Positions 18,991 to 27,918 are shown, counted from the first letter of the stretch. The stretch is 64,000 nucleotides of DNA from Rickettsiales bacterium (GCA_025210695.1 JAOARE010000008.1:124001-188000), one strand, 5' to 3'. Numbers and translations are program-made. Notes: generated by a model not told the origin, from the letters alone.

Positions 18991-19458
18991 TTATATAGAA
19001 TCACTCTCTGTTTTGGATACCAACTCTATCAGTTTATTAATATCTAGAATTATCACTAAGTCATCTTCATTCAAAGAAGGATGAATGCCTAAAGATATTT
19101 TTTTCCATAATTCACCTAAATTATCTGGAGTTTTTACTAAAGAATCTGTAGAGAACTCCCTTACTTCTTTAACTTCATCAACTGTAAAACTAAAGGTATC
19201 TTTAATGCAGTCTAAAATTATACATCTTTCAAGATTGTTATTTTTTGAAGTATTATTGATACCTAATAATAATTTTATATCTAGATCTGTAACTATTTTT
19301 CCTCTTACATTAATTGATCCTTTTATTTCTTTGGGAGATAGTGGAATAGGAAAAATTTTCTGAGGCAATAATACATCAATTATATGCTGTGTTGGAATAC
19401 CAAATTCTTGATTACCCAATTTTATAATTACTATTTTTTGTAAATCACTGTTTACCAT
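18991..19458 (-). CDS. cheW: Chemotaxis coupling protein CheW
   Basis: CheW normally bridges CheA and chemoreceptors. The 155-residue protein has the SH3-like CheW fold with FGIPTQHIIDVL, then IKGSINVRGKIVTDLDI and FTVDEVKEV, which are typical family signatures. It starts two bases after the cheA stop and is the last gene of the chpT-cheA-cheW operon. No methyl-accepting receptor, CheB or CheR gene appears in this window, so the sensory partner is unknown. Confidence 0.92.
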   Translation of the reverse strand: MVNSDLQKIVIIKLGNQEFGIPTQHIIDVLLPQKIFPIPLSPKEIKGSINVRGKIVTDLDIKLLLGINNTSKNNNLERCIILDCIKDTFSFTVDEVKEVREFSTDSLVKTPDNLGELWKKISLGIHPSLNEDDLVIILDINKLIELVSKTESDSI

Positions 19459-19460
19459 TT

Positions 19461-22022
19461 TTAAGTACCTGTAAGTAAAGAATCAATAGTCGTAATTAAT
19501 TCTGAATGATTAGATTTGGGAATGAAGTCTTTTATAATCCCACTTGCGGCTTCTTTAGTTTTTTTAGGTAATTTTACTATTGAAATTAAGCTGATAATTG
19601 GAATATTTTGTGATTTTGAGTTTTCTTTACATTGTTTTGCTAACTCTAAGCCATCCATATTAGGCATATCAAAATCTGTTATAATTAAATTAAAGTCTAG
19701 ATCTTCTTCTTTTATTAAGCCTAGTGCTTCTTGGCCATTTTTTGTAGGTGATACGTTATATCCTTCTGATCTTAGCAATGAAGTAATTAATTTACGGAAA
19801 TAAGGGCTATCCTCAACTAATAAAATTTTATATTTAGAATTCTCAGAGTTAACTGAGTCTTCTGAAGTAAAAAATAATTTATCAAAATAACTATTAACGT
19901 CAATAATATCTGTGGTCTTCCCATCTAGGACCAAAGTGGATATATTATCTAAACTACTATTCATTTTGTCTTCTATGTTTTGCTCAACTATTTCTATAAT
20001 TTTTTCTACTACTAAACCAATCAGGTGCTCGTCATTATCTAATACTATAACTAATTGCTTTTTATTTTTAGAGATTTGATGATTCGGATCAAGTGATTCT
20101 ACATACATTAATGTATCTCGGTATTGGATTACTTTATTACCTTTAATAATTTCCAATTTGGTCATGTCTATTTCTTCTATCCTGGAAACTAACTCTAAAG
20201 GGATAGCTTTATATTCTTCTCCAAATTTAACTAGAAGAAAACTAGATAATATATCCTCATGAGCTTCTTCTTTTGTGTTTTGTTCTATTTCAGTATGAGT
20301 CAAAGAAACTTGTTCTGTAATCCCGTTAAGATCAAGTATTATGATGATTTCTCCGTTACCAAGAACTGTTATGCCTGAATATAGCTTTATAGATTTCAAG
20401 ACTGATGATGTGGGTTTTAACACTATCTCTTCTGTGTCATATATATTATCTACAATAATACCAAAGTTAATATTATTTATGCTGCAGACTATAACATAGT
20501 ATTCTTGCTTCTCCTTAGGTTTTTGTAGTTGTAAAATCTCTGATAACGTCACTAATGGTAATAAAGACTCACGTAATCGTAAAATTTTATGATTACTAAT
20601 TTCTTCGATTTGTTGTTCGGACTCTTCGTTAATCAAAATCATTTCAAGAATATTGTTTTGAGGGATGCCAAATTTTTGCCCTTCTGTATCTATTATTAAA
20701 ACAGGCATAATTGCTAAAGTTAATGGAATTTTAATAATGAAGGTAGAGCCTTTTCCTGTTACTGATTTAAGTTCAACGCTGCCCCGAATTTTATCAATAT
20801 TATTTTTCACCACATCCATTCCAACGCCCCTACCAGATACGGAGGTTATAGCTGCGGATGTTGAAAATCCGGCTTTAAAAATGTATTGTATTATTTGTTG
20901 TTCAGAAAGAGCTTCAAGCTCCTTTTCTGTAGCTAAATAATTTTCTAATACTTTACTTTTTACTTTATCTATATTAATTCCATAACCATCATCTGAAACT
21001 TCTATTATGATATAACCACTGGAATGATAAGCTTTAAGAGTTATGGTTCCTTCTGCTGACTTTCCAGATGCCAAACGATCTTCTTCTTTTTCTAATCCAT
21101 GATCAGCAGAGTTACGCACCATATGCATTAAAGGGTCTTTAATTGCTTCTATTAATTGTTTATCTAGTTCTGTTTCCTGGCCGACCATTTCTAATTTTAT
21201 TTTCTTATTTAGGTCTCTTGATAGATCTCTAACTAATCTAGGCATTTTTATCCAGGCGTTGCTAATGGGTTGCATTCTAGTTTGCATAACTATTTCTTGA
21301 AGCGATGTTGTAAGACTATTTAAATCTTTGAGAGAAGATGACAATTTATTATTACGAATGTTACGATCAAGTTGAAGCAATCGATTACGACTTAATACTA
21401 GTTCGCTAACTGTTTGCATTAATTCTTCTAGTCTTTTTACCTTAACTCTAACTGTTTGATTATCCTCATTTTCTTGGGATGAGGATGCAGGAGCAGGAAG
21501 GCTATCTACCTCTTCCTTTTTATTAGGTTCTTCGGTAGGAGTCGATTGTTTTGTTTCAATTTTGGGGTCTTCTTGTTTTTCTTTGTCAGGGGACTCTGGG
21601 GCAGCAGAGGATGATTCTTGTTCTTCTGCTGATGAAGTGTTATTTTTTCCTTTTATGCTGCTATTGATTTTGTTGATTAAATCTGAATAATCTGTTTCTG
21701 GTTCTTTCCCATTATTTTGAATATAACTAACTATATCTTTTATTGTGTCAATAGATTCAAAAATAATGGAAATATTCTCTGAGCTAATTGGAATTTTTTT
21801 GCTTCGCATTTGATCCAGAATATTTTCACCTGCATGAGCAATAGATGCAAGTTTGTCTAATCCTAGAAAACCACAGGTTCCTTTGATGGTATGCATGACC
21901 CTAAAAATTTTGCCTAAGAGTTTATCATTTTCTGGGTTGCTTTCTAGCTCTACTATTTCATTATCAAGGTTTAGTAGGCTTTCAGAAGCTTCGGATATAA
22001 AATCTGCAACTAATTCATCCAT
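19461..22022 (-). CDS. cheA: CheA-like hybrid histidine kinase
   Basis: The 853-residue protein has an HPt domain at residues 1-105 with the phospho-histidine H44 in VMHTIKGTCGFLG. An acidic, Ser/Glu/Pro-rich linker (about 125-185) follows where CheA usually has its P2 CheY-docking domain. Next come the P3 dimerisation helices (RLEELMQTVSELVLSRN), the ATPase domain (MVRNSADHGLE, DDGYGIN, SGRGVGMDVV), a CheW-like domain (about 440-580), a second CheW-like segment (about 600-725), and a C-terminal receiver (about 735-853) with ILLVEDS and phospho-Asp in LIITDFDMPNMDG. Such CheA hybrids feed phosphorelays other than flagellar switching in several bacteria. It lies 24 bases after chpT and two bases before cheW. 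Confidence 0.93.
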   Translation of the reverse strand: MDELVADFISEASESLLNLDNEIVELESNPENDKLLGKIFRVMHTIKGTCGFLGLDKLASIAHAGENILDQMRSKKIPISSENISIIFESIDTIKDIVSYIQNNGKEPETDYSDLINKINSSIKGKNNTSSAEEQESSSAAPESPDKEKQEDPKIETKQSTPTEEPNKKEEVDSLPAPASSSQENEDNQTVRVKVKRLEELMQTVSELVLSRNRLLQLDRNIRNNKLSSSLKDLNSLTTSLQEIVMQTRMQPISNAWIKMPRLVRDLSRDLNKKIKLEMVGQETELDKQLIEAIKDPLMHMVRNSADHGLEKEEDRLASGKSAEGTITLKAYHSSGYIIIEVSDDGYGINIDKVKSKVLENYLATEKELEALSEQQIIQYIFKAGFSTSAAITSVSGRGVGMDVVKNNIDKIRGSVELKSVTGKGSTFIIKIPLTLAIMPVLIIDTEGQKFGIPQNNILEMILINEESEQQIEEISNHKILRLRESLLPLVTLSEILQLQKPKEKQEYYVIVCSINNINFGIIVDNIYDTEEIVLKPTSSVLKSIKLYSGITVLGNGEIIIILDLNGITEQVSLTHTEIEQNTKEEAHEDILSSFLLVKFGEEYKAIPLELVSRIEEIDMTKLEIIKGNKVIQYRDTLMYVESLDPNHQISKNKKQLVIVLDNDEHLIGLVVEKIIEIVEQNIEDKMNSSLDNISTLVLDGKTTDIIDVNSYFDKLFFTSEDSVNSENSKYKILLVEDSPYFRKLITSLLRSEGYNVSPTKNGQEALGLIKEEDLDFNLIITDFDMPNMDGLELAKQCKENSKSQNIPIISLISIVKLPKKTKEAASGIIKDFIPKSNHSELITTIDSLLTGT

Positions 22023-22046
22023 TACATACCTATTATAAATAAAAAA

Positions 22047-22652
22047 TTATTTTATAATAAACTCCGCTGTGCTAGAGGTTTTGTTTATTGTTATTGAATA
22101 TTTAGCATCATTCATAACCATATGAGTATAGTATATTTGAATATTAGCCGACGATAAATTAATATAGCTTAAATCTCCTTTAAGTAGTGAAATTGTTTCG
22201 TCACTTAGAATAAGATCTTTTCCTTTGAGTGTTATTTTTAGCTCTTCTTTAGTTGCAATAATCTCTAGGTCTCCACCATAAATCATCGCCCCCACAGCTA
22301 TAATCACAATATTCATAATTAACTTGTTAAAACTACTACTAATTATGATATTGTTATCATTGGAACAAATTAATGTGACTTTTGTTTTTTCTAAGAATTC
22401 TTCAACTAGAGGAAGAGCATCACGCAAAGAGATTTCTTGATCATTTACAGGGCCATATGCTTGGCGAAAATATTTAAGACGAAGAATGGCTTCATTGCTG
22501 CTTGATTTTACAACTCCTAAGGCTTTGTCTCTAATTTCTTGATTTTCTTCTTCAAAAAATTCAAGACTATTATTTACAGCTCCTATTGGACCTGCTAAGT
22601 CATGAAACATTCTAGCACTCATTAATTCTAATAGTCTTATTTGATCTACCAT
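22047..22652 (-). CDS. chpT: Histidine phosphotransferase ChpT
   Basis: ChpT carries phosphate from the CckA receiver to CtrA and CpdR in alphaproteobacteria. The 201-residue protein has the family's N-terminal helical hairpin with the phospho-accepting histidine in ARMFHDLAGPIGAVNNSLEF, and a degenerate ATPase-like C-terminal half without nucleotide-binding boxes. It is the first gene of an operon with cheA and cheW, and ctrA lies 720 bases away on the same strand. This placement suggests that the CheA hybrid may also use ChpT, which is inference. Confidence 0.9.
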   Translation of the reverse strand: MVDQIRLLELMSARMFHDLAGPIGAVNNSLEFFEEENQEIRDKALGVVKSSSNEAILRLKYFRQAYGPVNDQEISLRDALPLVEEFLEKTKVTLICSNDNNIIISSSFNKLIMNIVIIAVGAMIYGGDLEIIATKEELKITLKGKDLILSDETISLLKGDLSYINLSSANIQIYYTHMVMNDAKYSITINKTSSTAEFIIK

Positions 22653-22740
22653 TTTACATCCTCTACTATATTAGATTTATCTGTACCTTTATAAGGATAC
22701 CATGTTAATGTTAACAAAAAGCTAATTTTTGTAATTAAAA

Positions 22741-23316
22741 ATGTTTTCACAAGATAAAAAACAAATTCGTAAAACCATTATATCTCTTCGTAATAATTTA
22801 CCCGAGTTAGAAAGGCAACGTTTGCAGCTTTCAATTGCTAAACAATTTAAAGAGCTTATTTTGCCTATCATCGGTGAAAAAAAACTAGTAGCTGTTTATT
22901 ATCCCACAAAGTATGAATTAGATATTTTGACTGTTTTCAAAAAAACATCAATAAAATTATTACTTCCTGTGATTAATCAGTCATCAAAAGTCTTAAATTT
23001 CTATTCTTGGAAGCTTTCTGATAAAATTACTTTATCTAAATATGCTAAAGATATAAAGGAGCCGTATTTTCAATTAGATCCTATAATTCCTGATGTTGTA
23101 ATTGCTCCACTTATTGCTTGTGATCTACAATGTAATAGAGTTGGTAGTGGAAAAGCTATGTATGATTATACAATTGAAAAATTAAGGCGCCAAAATCCTA
23201 AGATAATTTATATGACTGTATGTTATGATTTCCAACTTCTAGATTCTGTTCCCACTGAACCTCATGATCAAAAGTTAGATATTATTTTAACTGAATCAAG
23301 AATTATTCGTAGATAA
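22741..23316 (+). CDS. 5-formyltetrahydrofolate cyclo-ligase family protein
   Basis: The enzyme converts 5-formyl-THF to 5,10-methenyl-THF using ATP. The N-terminal KKQIRKTIISLRN resembles the family's basic ATP-contacting helix, and PTEPHDQKLDIILTE is the family's C-terminal signature. The usual glycine- and tyrosine-rich loop (G-x-G-x-G-G-x-Y-D) appears as NRVGSGKAMYDYT, so two glycines are missing and activity is not certain. It is 191 residues, the normal length. It diverges from chpT and ends at a palindromic terminator shared with ctrA. Confidence 0.85.
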   Translation: MFSQDKKQIRKTIISLRNNLPELERQRLQLSIAKQFKELILPIIGEKKLVAVYYPTKYELDILTVFKKTSIKLLLPVINQSSKVLNFYSWKLSDKITLSKYAKDIKEPYFQLDPIIPDVVIAPLIACDLQCNRVGSGKAMYDYTIEKLRRQNPKIIYMTVCYDFQLLDSVPTEPHDQKLDIILTESRIIRR

Positions 23317-23326
23317 GCATGGTAAG

Positions 23327-23362
23327 CATGGGAAGCTATTTTATAAAATAGCTTCGTCCATG
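23327..23362. terminator. Long palindrome, probable bidirectional terminator
   Basis: A perfect 24-base inverted repeat (23332-23355, arms GAAGCTATTTTA / TAAAATAGCTTC) is extended by CATGG/CCATG outer arms. It lies between the convergent folate enzyme and ctrA genes. The flanks are AT-rich rather than a clean U-run. Confidence 0.55.
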
Positions 23363-23372
23363 TGCAATAATT

Positions 23373-24116
23373 TTATTCTTCCATAGCTGCTGATGGTTGA
23401 ACGCTATTTTTTTCTTCTTCTGTTAGAAGATCTTCCATTGGATATTCTTTTAGCATATATCCACGTCCCCAAACTGTTTCAATATAGTTGGTTCCACCAG
23501 AAGCTTCTGCTAGTTTTTTTCTTAATTTACAAACAAACACATCTATAATCTTGAGTTCAGGTTCGTCGATACCACCATATAAATGATTCAAGAACATTTC
23601 TTTAGTTAGAACAGTTCCTCTTCTCATAGCAAGTAATTCTAGGATAGCGTATTCTTTGCTCGTTAGGTGAACAGGAGCTGAGTCCACTTCTACAATTCTA
23701 GTGTCTAAATTCACTGCAACTTTATCAAATCTAAGTACAGATTCGGAATGTCCTTTAGATCTTCTTACAATGGCTTGAATTCGAGCGACTAATTCTCCAC
23801 GATTAAATGGTTTTGTTAAATAGTCGTCTGCTCCGAATCCTAAACCTTTGATTTTTTGATCAGCACTTGATAAACCTGACAAAATTAGCACAGGGATTTT
23901 TACTTTTGCAGAACGAAGACGTAACAATACTTCATAGCCATCTATATCTGGTAAAATTAGATCTAATATAATTAAGTCATACCAGTCATAAAGTTTACCA
24001 ACTTCTAAACCTTCTTGACCTAGTCCACAGACATCACAAATGATACCTTCGGACGCAAGCGCTAGTTCAATTGAACTAGCGGTAGAATTATCATCTTCAA
24101 CAAGTAATACTCGCAT
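23373..24116 (-). CDS. ctrA: Cell-cycle master response regulator CtrA
   Basis: CtrA is the OmpR-family regulator of cell cycle, motility and envelope genes in alphaproteobacteria. The 247-residue protein begins [13 protein letters not shown] and has a receiver domain (phospho-Asp D52 in [26 protein letters not shown]). Its winged-helix DNA-binding domain (about 125-230) contains [23 protein letters not shown] and VWGRGYML, closely matching CtrA. The C terminus ends SAAMEE and lacks the exposed Ala-Ala that signals ClpXP degradation in Caulobacter. A CtrA box lies in its upstream region (24286-24301), suggesting autoregulation. chpT is encoded nearby on the same strand. Confidence 0.95.
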   Translation of the reverse strand: MRVLLVEDDNSTASSIELALASEGIICDVCGLGQEGLEVGKLYDWYDLIILDLILPDIDGYEVLLRLRSAKVKIPVLILSGLSSADQKIKGLGFGADDYLTKPFNRGELVARIQAIVRRSKGHSESVLRFDKVAVNLDTRIVEVDSAPVHLTSKEYAILELLAMRRGTVLTKEMFLNHLYGGIDEPELKIIDVFVCKLRKKLAEASGGTNYIETVWGRGYMLKEYPMEDLLTEEEKNSVQPSAAMEE

Positions 24117-24285
24117 CTTTTGCTCCTAATAAATACAGAATTTTATATTAATTAATTGACGTTTTATATCCATATCGCTATATATAATAGATATGAATTA
24201 AAAGGCCAATTTAACTATCATAGTTTTAATATCTCATAGAATTAACACATAGCGCAACAAAAAAAACACAAGTTTTACGTTTTTT

Positions 24286-24301
24286 GTTAACTATTTTTTA
24301 A
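24286..24301 (-). promoter_or_regulatory. CtrA box between ctrA and tilS
   Basis: On the minus strand the sequence is TTAAAAAATAGTTAAC, an exact TTAA-N7-TTAAC consensus. It lies 40 bases before the tilS ATG and 170 bases before the ctrA ATG. Confidence 0.5.
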
Positions 24302-24341
24302 GACTCTTCAAAAACAACTAATTAGCAACAGTATATAAGTT

Positions 24342-25295
24342 ATGATTTACTCTAAGTTTTGCCAAGATATTGTTACTCCCTTAAAGGAGATCCAAGTGGC
24401 TGTGGCTGTTTCTGGAGGAAGCGATTCTGTGGCTCTATGCATCTTGTTAAATAGATTTGTTAAAGAGTATGGAGGAGAGCTACATTGTTTAACTATAGAT
24501 CATCAGTTAAGAAGCGATTCATTATCTGAAGCTATTAAAGTTGGAGAAATTTTAAAAAAACGGGGCGTTAACCACCAAATTATTTCATGGAAGGGAAAGA
24601 AGCCTAAGTCTAACATTCAAGAAGAAGCACGTCTTGCTAGGTATAGCTTACTTACAGAATATTGTCATAAAAATAATATTTCTTATTTGGCTACTGGCCA
24701 TCAAAAAAATGACCAAGCCGAAAACTTTATTATTAGGCTTGATCACGGAAGCGGAGTTTATGGATTATCTGGTATTCCAAGGATTGGAGAATTTAATAAA
24801 ATTAAAATTATTAGACCCCTCTTAAATTTTACTAAACAAGAGTTACAAGAGTTTTTAGTTTCTCAAAATATTAAATGGATTGAAGATCCTTCTAATCACA
24901 ATGAGAAATTTACTAGGGTGAAAATTCGTAATATATTAAAGCAATATCCTGAATGGATCGACAAACTTGCAACAGTAAGCGATAATTTATCCAAAACTAA
25001 AGACTGTATTGAATATTTTCTTAATAAATCAATTAAAGAATTAGTGGAGGTTCACTCTGACTTTGTTTCTATAAAACAAGAAGGCTTTAATGAATTGCCC
25101 CAAGAGATTAGATTTAGAATGCTAACAAAGCTGTTGCAGGAATTTAGTTCTAATTTAAAGCCTGCAAGAGGGGAAAGATTAGAAAATTTATTAGCAAAGA
25201 TTAAAACCGGCAAAGAATTTAAAGCATCCACTTTATCCGGATGTTTGATCTCTAGAAAAAAAGATAACATTATTATTACATTGGAAGAAAAATGA
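24342..25295 (+). CDS. tilS: tRNA(Ile)-lysidine synthetase
   Basis: TilS adds lysine to C34 of the CAU-anticodon tRNA-Ile so that it reads AUA codons, an essential step. The N-terminal PP-loop VAVSGGSDSVAL, then TIDHQLR, EEARLARY and ATGHQKNDQAENFI identify the family. The 317-residue protein stops soon after the catalytic domain and central helical region. It lacks the C-terminal tRNA-binding domains of E. coli TilS and is closer in length to the short form. The stop overlaps the next gene by ATGA. Confidence 0.92.
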   Translation: MIYSKFCQDIVTPLKEIQVAVAVSGGSDSVALCILLNRFVKEYGGELHCLTIDHQLRSDSLSEAIKVGEILKKRGVNHQIISWKGKKPKSNIQEEARLARYSLLTEYCHKNNISYLATGHQKNDQAENFIIRLDHGSGVYGLSGIPRIGEFNKIKIIRPLLNFTKQELQEFLVSQNIKWIEDPSNHNEKFTRVKIRNILKQYPEWIDKLATVSDNLSKTKDCIEYFLNKSIKELVEVHSDFVSIKQEGFNELPQEIRFRMLTKLLQEFSSNLKPARGERLENLLAKIKTGKEFKASTLSGCLISRKKDNIIITLEEK

Positions 25296-25843
25296 GCATT
25301 ATTATAGAAACTGAAAGATTGTTTTTAAGAACTTGGGAAGAAAAAGATATTGAGCCCTTCTATTCTATGAATCAAGACCCTAAAGTTATTGAATACTTGG
25401 CTGGTCCTATGGATATAGAGCAAGTGGAAGACTTTATTCAAAAGATGAAAATTCAGCAACAGAAAAGAAATTATAGTTTATGGGCTGTAGAGTTAAAAAG
25501 CTCAGGTGAATTTATTGGATTTATTGGTCTTAATTATACAGATTGGGAAGCGCATTTCACTCCAGCTGTTGAAGTGGGATGGAGGCTTGATTCTAAATAT
25601 TGGGGAAATGGTTACGCACCTGAAGGAGCAAAAGCCTGCTTAGATTATGGTTTTAATAAAATAGGCCTTGAAGAGATTATCTCTTTTACCGTGCCAGAAA
25701 ATGCTAACTCACTGAGAGTTATGGATAAAATTGGTTTAAAAAGAGATATAAAAGATGACTTTATACACCCTAAGCTGCCGAAAGAGAGTCGACTATCACA
25801 ACATGTGTTATATAGACTAAGGAAAGAACCTTACTTAAAATAA
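25292..25843 (+). CDS. GNAT acetyltransferase (RimJ/RimL-like)
   Basis: The 183-residue protein has the RimJ/RimL-type N terminus ETERLFLRTWEEKDI. The acetyl-CoA-binding region is EVGWRLDSKYWGNGYAPEGA, followed by SLRVMDKIGLKR, which is typical of this GNAT subgroup. Members acetylate N-terminal residues of ribosomal proteins or small molecules; the acceptor here is unknown. It is translationally coupled to tilS through the ATGA overlap, so both are expressed from the same transcript. Confidence 0.88.
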   Translation: MSIIIETERLFLRTWEEKDIEPFYSMNQDPKVIEYLAGPMDIEQVEDFIQKMKIQQQKRNYSLWAVELKSSGEFIGFIGLNYTDWEAHFTPAVEVGWRLDSKYWGNGYAPEGAKACLDYGFNKIGLEEIISFTVPENANSLRVMDKIGLKRDIKDDFIHPKLPKESRLSQHVLYRLRKEPYLK

Positions 25844-25848
25844 TATTC

Positions 25849-25876
25849 TTGTCTTTATTTTTAAAATTCATATAAT
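25849..25876 (+). promoter_or_regulatory. Candidate promoter before the Thr-rich leader
   Basis: TTGTCT (25849-25854) and TATAAT (25871-25876) are 16 bases apart. The predicted start of transcription is just at the leader-peptide ATG (25885). Confidence 0.4.
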
Positions 25877-25884
25877 CTTAAATT

Positions 25885-25935
25885 ATGGATATAAAACATG
25901 AAACTCAGTTAACTATAACTACTACAACCGGTTAG
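25885..25935 (+). promoter_or_regulatory. Candidate threonine-rich leader peptide (attenuator)
   Basis: A 16-codon ORF reads MDIKHETQLTITTTTG, with five Thr codons and one Ile codon among codons 10-15. Its stop codon lies inside a hairpin, ACCGG-TTAGT-CCGGT (25927-25941), followed by a U-containing stretch. The layout and the TITTTTG string resemble the E. coli thr operon leader. The downstream gene, 70 bases on, is an SDF-family symporter, a family that includes the Ser/Thr transporter SstT. No ribosome binding site is visible and the U-run is poor. Confidence 0.35.
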
Positions 25936-26004
25936 TCCGGTCATATATCTTTTCGCTCATTTTTCAATTGGTTTTTAAAAATTTCTTAAATTAAAGAGAG
26001 TCTC

Positions 26005-27162
26005 ATGTTTCGTCAAATGCCTTTTATTTTATTAGCAATAATTTTAACAGTTATATTGCTAAATCCTCTATTGCCTTTAAGTTTGCAGCAATTTTTATAT
26101 GCAATAAGTCTATCTATAAAGTCTATAATTATTATTATATTGCCTTTTATTATTTTTGCTCTGTTATTTAAAGCAGCAGTTACTTTATCTAATAAAGCCA
26201 CCAAGATTATTGGGTTTATTCTAATATTAATTTGTTGCTCTAATTTTATTGCCACTTTTTTAAGTCATTATGTAGGGATGTGGATTTATAATTTTGATTT
26301 ATCAATGCTTGCTCCAGAGAAATCATCCGAGCTTAATCCATTATGGTCTTTAGAATTTCCAAAGTTAATTGCTAATGATAAGGCAATGTTTGCTGGAATT
26401 ATCTTAGGTTTAATTGCCACAAAGTTTGCTGAAAAGAAATCAACAAAAATAGCGAATATCTTTGATATCATTGTAAATAAAGTTTTGAATTGGATTGTTT
26501 ATGCTATTCCGTTTTTTGTTGCTGGATTTGTTGTGAAATTGCAATCTGATGGAGTGGTGGGGATTATTATAAAAGACTATGGCTTAATTTTCCTCATTAT
26601 TGCCTTAGCTCAGTTTAGTTATATTATATTGGCTTATTTTATTTTAAATAACTTAAAGATTAAAGCGGCTCTTAATAATATAAAAAATATGATTCCTGCT
26701 GCTATAAGTGGTTTTAGTACTATGTCTAGTGCTGCCAGTATGCCTCTTATAATTATTGGCGCAGAAAATAATGCAAAGAATAAAGATTTAGTGCGTTCGG
26801 TTATTCCCGCAAGTGTAAATATACATCTTATAGGAGATTGTTTTGCTATTCCTATTTTAGCTTTTGCCATCTTAAAAAGTTTTGGCATGAGTGATCCTTC
26901 TATGCTTAATTACCTTATCTTTACCTGTTATTTTGTTTTAGCAAAGTTTTCAGTAGCTGCAATCCCAGGTGGTGGAATTCTTGTGATGCTACCAATATTA
27001 GAAGGATATTTGGGGTTTAATTCTGATATGATGTCTTTAATTACAGCTCTTTATATTCTATTTGATCCTGTAATAACCTGCGCAAATGTTTTTGCTAATG
27101 GTGCCTTTGCTAAAATGATTGATAAAGTGATCTCTTTTGGTCATAGGGGAAAAATAAAGTAG
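26005..27162 (+). CDS. Sodium/dicarboxylate-type symporter (SDF family)
   Basis: This 385-residue integral membrane protein has eight or more hydrophobic segments. The family's two re-entrant signatures are recognisable: the serine-rich SGFSTMSSAASMPLI (hairpin 1 region) and AIPGGGILVML followed by LFDPVITCANVFANGAF (hairpin 2 and the D-x-x-x-T-x-x-N region). SDF proteins import glutamate, aspartate, dicarboxylates or Ser/Thr with sodium or protons. The exact substrate is not readable, but the Thr-rich leader candidate upstream would fit threonine/serine. AAAGAGAG lies upstream of the ATG. It converges with the amidotransferase gene. Confidence 0.8.
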   Translation: MFRQMPFILLAIILTVILLNPLLPLSLQQFLYAISLSIKSIIIIILPFIIFALLFKAAVTLSNKATKIIGFILILICCSNFIATFLSHYVGMWIYNFDLSMLAPEKSSELNPLWSLEFPKLIANDKAMFAGIILGLIATKFAEKKSTKIANIFDIIVNKVLNWIVYAIPFFVAGFVVKLQSDGVVGIIIKDYGLIFLIIALAQFSYIILAYFILNNLKIKAALNNIKNMIPAAISGFSTMSSAASMPLIIIGAENNAKNKDLVRSVIPASVNIHLIGDCFAIPILAFAILKSFGMSDPSMLNYLIFTCYFVLAKFSVAAIPGGGILVMLPILEGYLGFNSDMMSLITALYILFDPVITCANVFANGAFAKMIDKVISFGHRGKIK

Positions 27163-27186
27163 AATTTAAGTGGTTAAACTCAATGA

Positions 27187-27918
27187 TTAGTCATAAATTG
27201 CAGCTCTTATGAAAGCTTTGATAAGGAGCAGGTCATCTTCAGTGGCGAGAAATTCTGGGTGCCATTCAACCCCTATAACAAAATCATAATTTGGCATTTC
27301 AATTGCTTCAATAATACCGTCTTCAGCAAGAGCAGAAATTATCATTTCAGGATCAACTGATTTAACGGCCTGATGATGTGAGCTATTCACTTGCATTTCT
27401 TCTTTCTGGATTATTTTATGCAATAAACTTCCTGGTTCTATTTTTATAGAATGAGATGTTTGTGACATTGGAATGCCAAGCTTTATTTGTTCATGTTCTA
27501 AAGCTTTTGGATTATAGCGGTTAATATCTTGAATGAGCCTTCCACCATACATTGCTGCAAGTAATTGTTGGCCAGCGCATATGGCTAGAATTGGAATATT
27601 TTTGGCTAAAGCCGCTTTAATTAAAGCAGTTTCAAAATCTGTACGATTAGTTCTTAAATTTCTGGTGCCTTCTTCTATTTCCTCTCCATATACTGCTGGG
27701 TCAAGATCATAATCACCCCCAGGAACCATCAGAGCATCAATTATTTCTAAATAAGCATCTATTGCATCCATATCATAAGGAAGGGTTATGGGAATGCCGC
27801 CATTTTCTGAAATACATGAGGTGTAATTTGTTCTTATGGCATACCAGTCATGAGATTTAGAATATGTGGGGGAATCATCCCAATCAAGTGTGATGCCGAT
27901 TATTGGTTTTTTAGTCAT
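27187..27918 (-). CDS. Class I glutamine amidotransferase-like (peptidase C26, PuuD-like)
   Basis: The 243-residue protein has the class I amidotransferase triad: nucleophile Cys in ILAICAGQQLLA and His/Glu in EWHPEF near the C terminus. The N-terminal PIIGITLDWDD and VPGGDYDLDPAVYGE are typical of gamma-glutamyl-gamma-aminobutyrate hydrolase (PuuD) relatives. Such enzymes cleave gamma-glutamyl amides in putrescine catabolism. No other puu gene is adjacent, so the substrate is uncertain. The orphan polyamine-binding protein at 17687 might be functionally linked, but only by inference. Confidence 0.87.
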   Translation of the reverse strand: MTKKPIIGITLDWDDSPTYSKSHDWYAIRTNYTSCISENGGIPITLPYDMDAIDAYLEIIDALMVPGGDYDLDPAVYGEEIEEGTRNLRTNRTDFETALIKAALAKNIPILAICAGQQLLAAMYGGRLIQDINRYNPKALEHEQIKLGIPMSQTSHSIKIEPGSLLHKIIQKEEMQVNSSHHQAVKSVDPEMIISALAEDGIIEAIEMPNYDFVIGVEWHPEFLATEDDLLLIKAFIRAAIYD

